Below are positions 1 to 6,991 of a stretch of 6,992 nt of DNA, piece by piece. The position numbers and the translations under genes were made by a program. Origin of the DNA: Thaumarchaeota archaeon S13 (GTDB lineage: Archaea; Thermoproteota; Nitrososphaeria; Nitrososphaerales; Nitrosopumilaceae). The stretch spans positions 1 to 6,992 of the forward strand of contig RHFA01000147.1 in NCBI GenBank assembly GCA_003724275.1, in the 5' to 3' direction. The notes under the pieces are model-generated. The model ran no database searches, was not told the DNA's origin, and saw only the letters and a list, made by a program, of their open reading frames with translations. Positions within the stretch are counted from its first letter, which is position 1. Every line of letters begins with the position of its first letter.

Positions 1-19
1 TAGTCTGGCCCCCAAGGGC

Positions 20-593
20 GTGCAAGTCGTGACAGAGCCGGGCGCGGGGGACGCGCCGGTGGACGTGCGCGTGGAGGCCGAGGAGGCCATGGCGGATGGG
101 GCCCGGGCGGCCTCGGAGCCAGCGGCCTCGGAGCCCTCGGCCGAGCCCGAGCGCGCAGGGCCAGGGGGGGCGCCCCCCGAGGGGTGCGAGGACCTGCTAA
201 AGAGGGCCATGGCCGACCTTGAGAACATGAGGAGGCAGGCCGAGCGGACCGTCGCCATGCGCGTGGCCTCGGCGGTGGGGCCAGTCATGGCCGACCTAGT
301 CAACATACGCGACGACCTGGCCCGGGCGCGCGACGCGGCCTCTGGGGCCGACGCCGAGGGCCTCGATGGCATACTGCGCAACGCCGATGCGCTCCTCGCG
401 AGGAACGGCGTGAGCGAGATCGACTCGCTCGGCATGCCCTTTGACCCCCTCAGGCACGAGACTGTAAGCGTGGTCGACGATCCCGTGCTCGAGGACGGCA
501 CGGTTACGAGCGTCCTGCGCAAAGGATATATCTACAACGATCGCGTCCTGCGGCCGTCGCTAGTGGCGATATCAAGGAGGACAGGAGGGCAAG

Positions 594-601
<8 letters not shown>
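20..601 (+). CDS. grpE: GrpE, nucleotide exchange factor of DnaK (5' end uncertain)
   Basis: GrpE is the cytosolic co-chaperone that releases ADP from DnaK (Hsp70) and so resets its substrate-binding cycle. Visible in the sequence: an acidic, Ala/Glu/Pro-rich N-terminal tail (about residues 1-55); a charged helix (about 57-104) fitting the long GrpE dimer helix; then the C-terminal beta domain, with FDPLRHETV (141-149) and the family hallmark GYIYNDRVLRPSLVAIS (169-185). Length (193 aa) is normal. The start is uncertain. The frame stays open to the window edge, position 20 is GTG, a second GTG at 29 gives a plausible MTEPGAG N-terminus, and an ATG lies at 89. No AT-rich promoter is visible in the first 20 bases, so the gene may begin outside the window. 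The TAA stop overlaps the dnaK start by 8 bp, indicating co-transcription and coupled translation. Family assignment is firm; the start is not. Confidence 0.9.
574..589 (+). promoter_or_regulatory. Double Shine-Dalgarno before dnaK
   Basis: Two purine-rich GGAGG motifs (576-580 and 584-588) sit inside the 3' end of grpE, 13 and 5 nt before the dnaK ATG at 594. The nearer one has near-ideal spacing. This supports 594 as the dnaK start and suggests re-initiation by ribosomes finishing grpE. tiaS, rps11 and rtcB in this window lack such a motif and look leaderless. Confidence 0.7.
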
Positions 602-2531
<1,930 letters not shown>

Positions 2532-2544
2532 GCGCGCAGGCCCA

Positions 2545-2560
2545 ACAAAAGCGTATATAC
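2545..2560 (+). promoter_or_regulatory. Archaeal promoter (BRE plus TATA) for the tRNA-Met gene
   Basis: In the 51-bp gap after dnaK, the A-rich ACAAAAG (2545-2551) is followed by GTATATAC (2553-2560). The TATA centre is about 26 nt upstream of the first tRNA base at 2583, the standard archaeal TBP/TFB spacing for a transcript starting at or very near the mature 5' end. It is the clearest TATA box in the window. Confidence 0.8.
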
Positions 2561-2582
2561 GGCAACGCGCCGGCGCGCGCGC

Positions 2583-2673
2583 AGCGGGGTGGGGAAGTCA
2601 GTCCACACTGGGGCTAGGTCATCCCGGCGGGCTCATAACCCGCAAATCAGTAGTTCAAATCTACTCCCCGCTA
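2583..2673 (+). tRNA. Initiator tRNA-Met(CAU) interrupted by a 16-nt D-loop intron
   Basis: A full cloverleaf folds once 16 bases are removed. Acceptor stem AGCGGGG (2583-2589) pairs with CCCCGCT (2666-2672), with discriminator A2673. D-stem GGGA (2592-2595) pairs with TCCC (2622-2625). Anticodon stem 2627-2631 pairs with 2639-2643 around loop CTCATAA, anticodon CAT at 2634-2636. The variable loop is 5 nt (2644-2648). The T-stem AGTAG/CTACT encloses loop TTCAAAT (2654-2660). The A1:U72 pair and the three consecutive G:C pairs next to the anticodon loop are archaeal initiator marks, so this is not elongator Met or Ile2. T8, A14, G15, G18G19, A21 and C48 are all present after removal. The mature length is 75 nt. 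CCA is not encoded (A73 is followed by CAATA). No T-rich terminator is visible. The last three bases lie over the tiaS stop codon on the other strand. Confidence 0.93.
2602..2617 (+). other. Predicted non-canonical tRNA intron (16 nt) between G18 and G19
   Basis: The bases form a bulge-helix-bulge (BHB), the substrate of archaeal splicing endonuclease. The 4-bp central helix is 2596-2599 (AGTC) with 2612-2615 (GGCT), including one U-G wobble. Three-nt bulges are AGT (2600-2602) and AGG (2616-2618). The inner helix is 2603-2605 with 2609-2611 and a CAC triloop. A2595:U2619 and G2594:C2620 can form a short outer helix. Cutting after the second base of each bulge removes exactly TCCACACTGGGGCTAG and restores a D-loop AGUCAGGUCA with G18G19. 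Two other registers give the same mature RNA, but the BHB favours this one. Confidence 0.82.
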
Positions 2674-3972
2674 CAATATCCAGCCTCCCTCCAGCCTGCG
2701 CGGCTGCGCGCGCCGCCCGGCCCTGCGGTGGGCCGGCCGCGAGAGGTGCCTCTGCGCCGACGGCAGCGCGACATGCCCGCCGGCGCGCACCGCGCGCGCC
2801 ACCTCCTCTACTGCCCTGCGCGGCGACGACGCGCCGCAGCGCACGCACCTGTACCCCTGGCCTGCGCCGGCGGACTTCATCCTCTTGCGGCACGGCGCGC
2901 ACATTGGGCTGGCCTCGCGCCAGAGGCGCGCGGCGCGCAGGACCTCGATCGTCTCCACGTTGAGCGACGGGCCGTGCGCCGCGCGCGCGACGCCTCCGCC
3001 GAGGCGAACCGCGTCACCGCGAACCAGCGAACGGGCCAGGGCGCCCATGCCCGTGGCGCGGTACACCAGGCATGCGGCGCGCGCTGATCCGCATCCCACA
3101 GTCAGGCGCACGTGGCCTCCGCTGATCACCTTGGGAGCCGCGGCGACCTCGCCCTCTATGGTGCCGGCCTCGTGCGCGCGCAGCGCGCCGGCGTCAAGCG
3201 CGTGCGCAAGGTGGTCCCCCGTCCCCTGGTTGGTGGCAAACACCATGTGGCCCGCGGGCCTCTCGCCGCGCACATGCGCAGACGCGTCAATCACGGACCG
3301 CGCGTCCTCGCCGCGTATCCCGTACAGCACGGGATCAGGGCCGTGCGGGGCGATCAGCGCGCGGCCGCGGGCCGCGTCATAGCTGTTGAACGTGGAGGGA
3401 AACGTCCGCTCGTGCAGCTCGCGCACGCTCTCCGCCTCTATCCTCCTCGGCGTCCCCACAAGGCCCTCGCTCCTGTACGCGAGGAGCTCCATCGTAAAGT
3501 CGCCCAGCCTGTACCCTATGGCGCCCAGCGCTCCGACTAGGCCCTGGCCGTTTCCCAGCGAATGGCACTCGAGGCCGAGCGTCCCGGCGAGGCGCGCGGC
3601 GCGCTCGCGCGGGATTACGCGCCAGAGGGCCTCGCGCGCAAACTCGGAGAGGGCGTCCGGGACGCTGCCGGACTCGAGAAAGGCCAGGCCGGGGTTTGCG
3701 CCGTTGGCCGTCTCGGAGTGGCGCCTGACCATCTCCTCGATCTCGCGCCGCGCGCCGACGGCGTCGCGCGTGAGGACCGTAATCCCCACGGCCCCGTTCC
3801 CGCGAGTCCGCCACGGGACGTTGGGGTTTAGCCTGATGAGGCGCGGGTATGGCGCGATCTCGTCGCCCCTGGCCCGCATGGCCACGGCGATGCGGTATCC
3901 CAGGTACGTGGTGCACATGCCTAGCCTCGAGTCCGTGTCGTCGATGCCCACCCTCAGGACGGCCCTGCCCAT
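2671..3972 (-). CDS. tiaS: TiaS, tRNA(Ile2) 2-agmatinylcytidine synthetase
   Basis: TiaS uses ATP and agmatine to convert C34 of tRNA-Ile2(CAU) to agmatidine, so the tRNA reads AUA as Ile rather than AUG. The protein is 433 aa, normal for the family. The N-terminal catalytic motif GIDDTDSRLGMCTTY (9-23) begins the kinase-like domain. Family-like stretches include NPNVPWRTRGNGAVG (49-63), GNGQGLVGALGAIGY (140-154) and TFNSYD (194-199). An OB-fold region lies around 265-345. A C-terminal zinc ribbon has CxxC pairs C358/C361 and C376/C379. PSAQRHLSRP (404-413) matches the usual end and is followed by a 20-residue basic extension. The ATG at 3972 is chosen because GIDDTDS lies within 15 residues of the start. 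The frame stays open about 115 codons further upstream, but that stretch is antisense to rps11. No Shine-Dalgarno is seen; a TATA-like element about 29 nt upstream suggests a leaderless transcript. The TAG stop lies over the tRNA 3' end. Confidence 0.95.
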   Translation of the reverse strand: MGRAVLRVGIDDTDSRLGMCTTYLGYRIAVAMRARGDEIAPYPRLIRLNPNVPWRTRGNGAVGITVLTRDAVGARREIEEMVRRHSETANGANPGLAFLESGSVPDALSEFAREALWRVIPRERAARLAGTLGLECHSLGNGQGLVGALGAIGYRLGDFTMELLAYRSEGLVGTPRRIEAESVRELHERTFPSTFNSYDAARGRALIAPHGPDPVLYGIRGEDARSVIDASAHVRGERPAGHMVFATNQGTGDHLAHALDAGALRAHEAGTIEGEVAAAPKVISGGHVRLTVGCGSARAACLVYRATGMGALARSLVRGDAVRLGGGVARAAHGPSLNVETIEVLRAARLWREASPMCAPCRKRMKSAGAGQGYRCVRCGASSPRRAVEEVARAVRAGGHVALPSAQRHLSRPAHRRAGRRAQPRRLEGGWIL

Positions 3973-3995
3973 GCCGGCCGGGGCCGCGCGCGGCG

Positions 3996-4006
3996 GGATT
4001 TTTGGG
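3996..4006 (-). promoter_or_regulatory. Candidate tiaS promoter element
   Basis: On the minus strand CCCAAAAATCC stands out in GC-rich flanks. It is centred about 29 nt upstream of the tiaS ATG at 3972, the distance expected for a TATA box driving a leaderless or near-leaderless transcript. Support is position and base composition only. A second AT-rich stretch (4034-4046) lies farther off and is assigned to rps11. Confidence 0.45.
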
Positions 4007-4032
4007 TTGCCCCTCCCCGCGCGCGCCCGTGT

Positions 4033-4046
4033 GTTATGTTTTTTAG
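4033..4046 (+). promoter_or_regulatory. Candidate rps11 promoter element
   Basis: GTTATGTTTTTTAG is the most AT-rich stretch before rps11, centred about 30 nt upstream of the proposed TTG start at 4070. It shares the 97-bp divergent intergenic region (3973-4069) with the tiaS promoter. It is a weak TATA match, supported mainly by spacing and contrast with the GC-rich surroundings. Confidence 0.4.
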
Positions 4047-4069
4047 GCCCGCCTGGGGCGCCGGGGGCG

Positions 4070-4675
4070 TTGTCAGAGGCAGAGACGCGGCAGGAGGCCC
4101 CCGAGGCGGCAGCCGGGGACGGCGCGCCAGAGGCCCCGCAGGCAGAGGCCCCGCAGGCAGAGGCCCCGCAGGCAGAGGCCCCGCAGCAGGCCGGGGCGCC
4201 AGGGGCGGCCGAGGGCGCAGCAGAGGCGGCCAAGGATGGCGCCGGGGCAGAGGCCCCGCAGCAGGCCGGGGCCGCGCAGCCCAAGGTGGACCGCGAAAAG
4301 TGGGCGATCGCGCACATCTTTAGCAGCTACAACAATACGATAATCCACATGACGGACCTGACCGGCGCCGAGACCGTCTCGATAAGCTCCGGCGGCAACC
4401 ACGTCAACGCCGACAGGTACGAGTCCTCGCCGTTTGCGGCAATGAAGGCGGCCAACACGGTAGTCGAGGCGGCGCGATCAAAGGGGTTCAACGCGCTGCA
4501 CATACGCATACGCGCAGTCGGCGGGGTCGGCTCGCGCGTCCCCGGGCCCGGGGCGCAGGCCGCGATAAGGGCGCTTGCGCGCGGCGGCTTCAAGATAGGC
4601 AGGATAGACGACGTCACGCCGATACCGCACGACATGACGCGCAAAAAGGGCGGCAAGCGCGGCCGGCGCGTCTAG
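4070..4675 (+). CDS. rps11: Archaeal small-subunit ribosomal protein S11 with N-terminal extension
   Basis: S11 (uS11) binds 16S rRNA in the 30S platform near the mRNA exit. The core, from about residue 77, is clearly archaeal: WAIAHIFSSYNNTIIHMTDL, TGAETVS, SSGGNHV, YESSPFAAMKAAN, PGPGAQAAIRALARGG, KIGRIDDVTPIPHD and the basic tail KKGGKRGRRV. The core is about 129 residues, the usual archaeal S11 size. Ahead of it is an open Ala/Glu/Pro/Gln-rich stretch. The TTG at 4070 gives MSEAETRQ and a 201-aa protein, sits about 30 nt after an AT-rich promoter-like element, and has no Shine-Dalgarno. Alternatives are GTG at 4031 (inside the promoter-like element, unlikely) and GTG at 4286, which would remove the extension and give 129 aa. 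I prefer 4070 because the promoter fits it and, from memory, thaumarchaeal S11 proteins carry such extensions. The stop is shared head-on with the minus-strand gene ending at 4672. Confidence 0.93.
   Translation: MSEAETRQEAPEAAAGDGAPEAPQAEAPQAEAPQAEAPQQAGAPGAAEGAAEAAKDGAGAEAPQQAGAAQPKVDREKWAIAHIFSSYNNTIIHMTDLTGAETVSISSGGNHVNADRYESSPFAAMKAANTVVEAARSKGFNALHIRIRAVGGVGSRVPGPGAQAAIRALARGGFKIGRIDDVTPIPHDMTRKKGGKRGRRV
4130..4186 (+). repeat. 15-bp tandem repeat in the rps11 N-terminal extension
   Basis: The unit GAGGCCCCGCAGGCA (Glu-Ala-Pro-Gln-Ala) is repeated in perfect register at 4130, 4145 and 4160, with a partial fourth copy at 4175. The start of the unit recurs at 4250-4261, and the shared block runs on so that 4250-4272 is identical to 4175-4197. 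Identical DNA, not just identical protein, implies recent duplication by slippage. Confidence 0.9.
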
Positions 4676-4983
4676 GCGTCTGCGCGCGATATCTTGACGT
4701 TTGACCCGCGCGACTCGAGATAGTCAGACATGAACGAGTCGAGCTTTTCGTGGGCCTTGCCGCGGTAGCGCCGGATCATGTCGGCAAACTTTGCCCCAAT
4801 CGCCTCCTCCAGCGCGTCGTCTATGGACAGCGTAAAGAACGTCCACCCCATGCTTGCAGAGTCCGGGCCAATCCTGTACGCGCCGGCCGAGGCGCACCCC
4901 GTGTGCATGTGCGACATTGCGCGGCGAACCGCCAGCCTGCCGCCTGCGCCGTCCGTCGTCTTTACCCTGTAGACTATGGCCAC
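4672..4983 (-). CDS. Conserved-looking small protein of unknown function, third gene of the rtcB operon
   Basis: I do not recognise this 103-residue protein. It starts with GTG (MAIVYRVKTT), a beta-strand-like opening. A segment with two His and one Cys follows (SHMHTGC, 24-30), then GWTFFTLSIDDALEEAIGAKFADMIRRYRGKAHEKLDSFMSDYLES (46-91), which reads as one strand and two amphipathic helices. No signal peptide or membrane segment is visible. It is not archease, the usual RtcB partner: the length and the archease Asp/His pattern do not fit. The stop of the preceding gene and this GTG share one base (TAGTG, 4985-4981), so translation is probably coupled, which supports it being real. Its own TAG stop lies within the CTAG that also stops rps11. 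Linkage to rtcB and a PDCD5-like gene suggests an RNA- or translation-linked role, but that is inference only. Confidence 0.75.
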   Translation of the reverse strand: MAIVYRVKTTDGAGGRLAVRRAMSHMHTGCASAGAYRIGPDSASMGWTFFTLSIDDALEEAIGAKFADMIRRYRGKAHEKLDSFMSDYLESRGSNVKISRADA

Positions 4984-5399
4984 TAGCCGCCGCCGTCCCC
5001 GCCGGCCCTTGACGCGCCAAGCTTGTCAGAGAGAGAGACGAGCTTGCCGTCGCTCTCGACGCTGATGCGCGTCTGTAGCCTGACGCGCACGCCCACTGCC
5101 CTAAAGAGCTCCATTAGCTCGCCGCCGCTGATGGGGCCGGCGAGCTCGCCCTGCGAGATCATCTCGCCGAGCTTTGCGACGATGATCGCCGTCTCGCGCG
5201 GGCGCTGGGCCTCGGCGGCGGAGAGGACCTCGAGGCCGCGGTGGCCCAGGCTCCCCACGACCACGTCGCGCGGGCCCTGCGCGGGCCGCTCGCCGCCGCC
5301 GGGGGAGCCCCCCTCCCCGCCGCCGCGCGCGGCGTTGCTCTTCATCCTGGCCACCCTCCTGGCCATGAGCGACTCTAGCTCGGCGTCTGGCTCGCTCAC
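4983..5399 (-). CDS. PDCD5/TFAR19-like putative nucleic-acid-binding protein
   Basis: A 138-residue soluble protein. It begins with a charged helix ELESLMARRVARMKS (7-21), resembling the ELExxRxxRLxEL start of PDCD5-family proteins. A Gly-rich linker (25-43) follows, then a helical segment: RGLEVLSAAEAQRPRET (54-70), AIIVAKLGEMISQGELAG (71-88) and SGGELMELFRAVG (91-103). The end is a short strand-like part (VRVRLQTRISVESDGKLVSL) and a Gly-rich tail. The order N-terminal helix, linker, three-helix bundle and the ISQGELAGPI pattern fit the archaeal DNA-binding TFAR19-related family, but the resemblance is judged by eye. The GTG start overlaps the rtcB TGA stop as GTGA (5399-5396). The stop overlaps the next start by one base. 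Both point to a coupled operon. Members are described as binding double-stranded DNA; the cellular role in archaea is unclear. It could instead be an unrelated helical protein. Confidence 0.6.
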   Translation of the reverse strand: MSEPDAELESLMARRVARMKSNAARGGGEGGSPGGGERPAQGPRDVVVGSLGHRGLEVLSAAEAQRPRETAIIVAKLGEMISQGELAGPISGGELMELFRAVGVRVRLQTRISVESDGKLVSLSDKLGASRAGGDGGG

Positions 5400-6838
5400 C
5401 CCTTGACCACCCCCATGGGCACGAGCCTGGCGACCTTTGTGGCGATGCCGAGCTCGTGGGAGACCGAGACGACGCGGTCGACGTCCTTGTACGCCTGCGG
5501 GGCCTCCTCGACGAGGCCCTCGCGCGTCATCGACTTTACAAACACGCCTGCGTCGCGCAGCTCGCCCCTTATCTGCTCCTCCGTATAGTCGCGCCGGGCC
5601 CGCGAGCGCGACATTGTGCGTCCCGCGCCGTGCGCAGTCGAGCCAAACGTCGACTCCATCGAGCCGGGTCTCCCGAGGAGGACCCAGCTCGCGGTCCCCA
5701 TCGAGCCGGGAACCAGGACCGGCTGGCCCAGGTCGCGGTACCTCGCGGGAACCTCCTCGAGGCCAGAGGGGAACGCGCGCGTGGCGCCCTTGCGGTGGAC
5801 CACGACGCGCCTCCTCTTGCCGTCGACCCTGTGCTCCTCGACCTTGGCGATGTTGTGCGAGACGTCATAGACGAGGCCAAGGTCGTCCTCGGCGGCCCCA
5901 AATATCCTGCCAAAGGACTTGCGCGTCCAGTCCGTGATCATCTGCCTGTTGCACCACGCAAAGTTGAGCGCCGCGCACATTGCGCCGCGGTACGCCTCGC
6001 CCTCCTCGGACGAGTTTGGCACGCAGGCGAGCTCGCGGTCGCGCAGCGATATGCCGTATTTTTCGAGGGCCGTCTCGGAGACCCTGAGGTAGTCGCTGCA
6101 GACCTGGTGGCCAAACCCGCGCGACCCGCAGTGCGTGAGGACCGTGACCTGGCCGACCTCGAGGCCCATGCGCCGCGCGGCCTCCTCGTCGTGTATCTCG
6201 TCGACGCGCTGGATCTCCAAAAAGTGGTTGCCCGAGCCCAGGCTCCCAAGCTGCGGCGCGCCGCGCTTGCGCGCCCTCTCGGACACCCTGGTGGGCTCGG
6301 CGCCTGCCATCTGGCCGGCCTCCTCGCACGACTCGGCGTCCTCCCTCGTCGCGTGCCCGCCGTCGACTGCCCAGTCGACGCCGCGGACCATGACCTCGTC
6401 CAGGTCGCCTGTTCCCAGGCGCATCGCGCCCTTTGAGCCCACGCCGGAGGGTATCGTGTTAAAGAGGTCAAGGACGATATCCTTGAGGCGCTCGCGCACT
6501 GTCCGCTCGGCCAGGCCGGTCCGCAGCAGGCGCACGCCACAGTTGATGTCATATCCCACGCCGCCGGGGCTGATCATGCCCTCGTCGGCGTCCATCGCTG
6601 CCACGCCGCCCACGGGAAAGCCGTACCCCTCGTGGCCGTCGGGCAGGACCACGCAGCTGCCGACGATGCCCGGCATGGCCGCGACGTTGGTCGCCTGGAG
6701 TATCGTGCGGTCGCGCGTCATCTTTGCGAGGAGCTCGCCGTCGGCGAGTATGCGCACGGGCACCCTCATGCCGTTCTCGGGCGTCGGCTCGATGACGTGC
6801 TCCATCTCGCCGACCTGCTTGGGAACCAGTGCCGACAT
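5396..6838 (-). CDS. rtcB: RtcB, RNA-splicing ligase (3'-phosphate RNA ligase)
   Basis: RtcB joins RNA 2',3'-cyclic phosphate or 3'-phosphate ends to 5'-OH ends, using GTP and Mn2+ through an RtcB-GMP intermediate. In archaea it seals tRNA exons after the splicing endonuclease cuts introns. The 480 residues match the archaeal length. Signature segments are PDGHEGYGFPVGG (66-78), GYDINCGVRLLRT (95-107), GSLGSGNHFLEIQ (198-210), THCGSRGFGHQV (235-246), YDVSHNIAKVEEH (324-336), PGSMGTASWVL (377-387) and STAHGAGRTMSR (400-411). Metal ligands and catalytic residues are present: D97, C100, N204, H205, H236, H328 and the guanylylated His H403. No intein is seen, unlike some Pyrococcus homologues. 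The ATG at 6838 has no Shine-Dalgarno but a TATA box about 31 nt upstream, so it is near-leaderless. It is first in a three-gene operon that lacks archease. Its likely local client is the intron-containing tRNA at 2583-2673. Confidence 0.98.
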   Translation of the reverse strand: MSALVPKQVGEMEHVIEPTPENGMRVPVRILADGELLAKMTRDRTILQATNVAAMPGIVGSCVVLPDGHEGYGFPVGGVAAMDADEGMISPGGVGYDINCGVRLLRTGLAERTVRERLKDIVLDLFNTIPSGVGSKGAMRLGTGDLDEVMVRGVDWAVDGGHATREDAESCEEAGQMAGAEPTRVSERARKRGAPQLGSLGSGNHFLEIQRVDEIHDEEAARRMGLEVGQVTVLTHCGSRGFGHQVCSDYLRVSETALEKYGISLRDRELACVPNSSEEGEAYRGAMCAALNFAWCNRQMITDWTRKSFGRIFGAAEDDLGLVYDVSHNIAKVEEHRVDGKRRRVVVHRKGATRAFPSGLEEVPARYRDLGQPVLVPGSMGTASWVLLGRPGSMESTFGSTAHGAGRTMSRSRARRDYTEEQIRGELRDAGVFVKSMTREGLVEEAPQAYKDVDRVVSVSHELGIATKVARLVPMGVVKG

Positions 6839-6865
6839 TGCGCGCGCGGGACGGGGCGAGCTTGC

Positions 6866-6873
6866 AATTTAAA
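6866..6873 (-). promoter_or_regulatory. TATA box of the rtcB operon
   Basis: Minus-strand TTTAAATT is an isolated AT-rich octamer in GC-rich DNA, centred about 31 nt upstream of the rtcB ATG at 6838. With the usual 24-27 nt TATA-to-start distance, transcription would begin about 5-7 nt before the ATG, giving an almost leaderless mRNA. The core TTTAAA is palindromic, so weak plus-strand activity cannot be excluded. Confidence 0.65.
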
Positions 6874-6901
6874 CCATGGGCGGCAGCGCACGCCCCGGCC
6901 T

Positions 6902-6991
6902 CTAGCCTAGAGCGGGGGCGGGGCGCCTGCCTCGCCAATGGCACCTTGCCCTCACGGGCATGTCAGTGGCGTCCCTGCCGGCCAGCTTGAT
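6902..6991 (-). CDS. Possible 3' end of an upstream minus-strand gene (partial)
   Basis: One minus-strand frame is open from the window edge to a TAG at 6904-6902, giving 29 residues (IKLAGRDATDMPV, then an Arg-rich end RARCHWRGRRPAPALG). Its third codon positions are strongly G/C, like the confident genes here. The competing plus-strand frame from ATG 6938 has A/T in many third positions and looks non-coding. If real, it would leave a 63-bp gap to rtcB containing the rtcB TATA box, in keeping with the compact layout. I do not recognise the peptide, and an Arg-rich end is also what chance reading of GC-rich DNA gives. Confidence 0.3.
   Translation of the reverse strand: MKLAGRDATDMPVRARCHWRGRRPAPALG

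Noticed and set aside
2583..2673. Reading the tRNA as tRNA-Ile2(CAU), the TiaS substrate, or elongator Met
   Set aside because: A1:U72 and the three consecutive G:C pairs at the bottom of the anticodon stem are archaeal initiator marks.
4130..4272. CRISPR-like direct repeats
   Set aside because: The units are 15 bp, in tandem without spacers, and in frame within rps11. They are a coding minisatellite.
3973..4317. N-terminal 115-codon extension of tiaS
   Set aside because: The frame is open, but it is antisense to the rps11 extension, gives a Cys/Ala-rich mirror of its repeats, and TiaS normally starts just before GIDDTDS.
4672..5399. One of the two small genes being archease
   Set aside because: Neither has archease length (about 140 aa) together with its acidic metal-binding motifs. 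The 138-residue protein fits a helical PDCD5-like pattern better.
6135..6872. Plus-strand open frame of 245 codons opposite rtcB
   Set aside because: It is antisense to the conserved rtcB N-terminal half, with an Arg/Ser/Pro-rich translation and no family resemblance.
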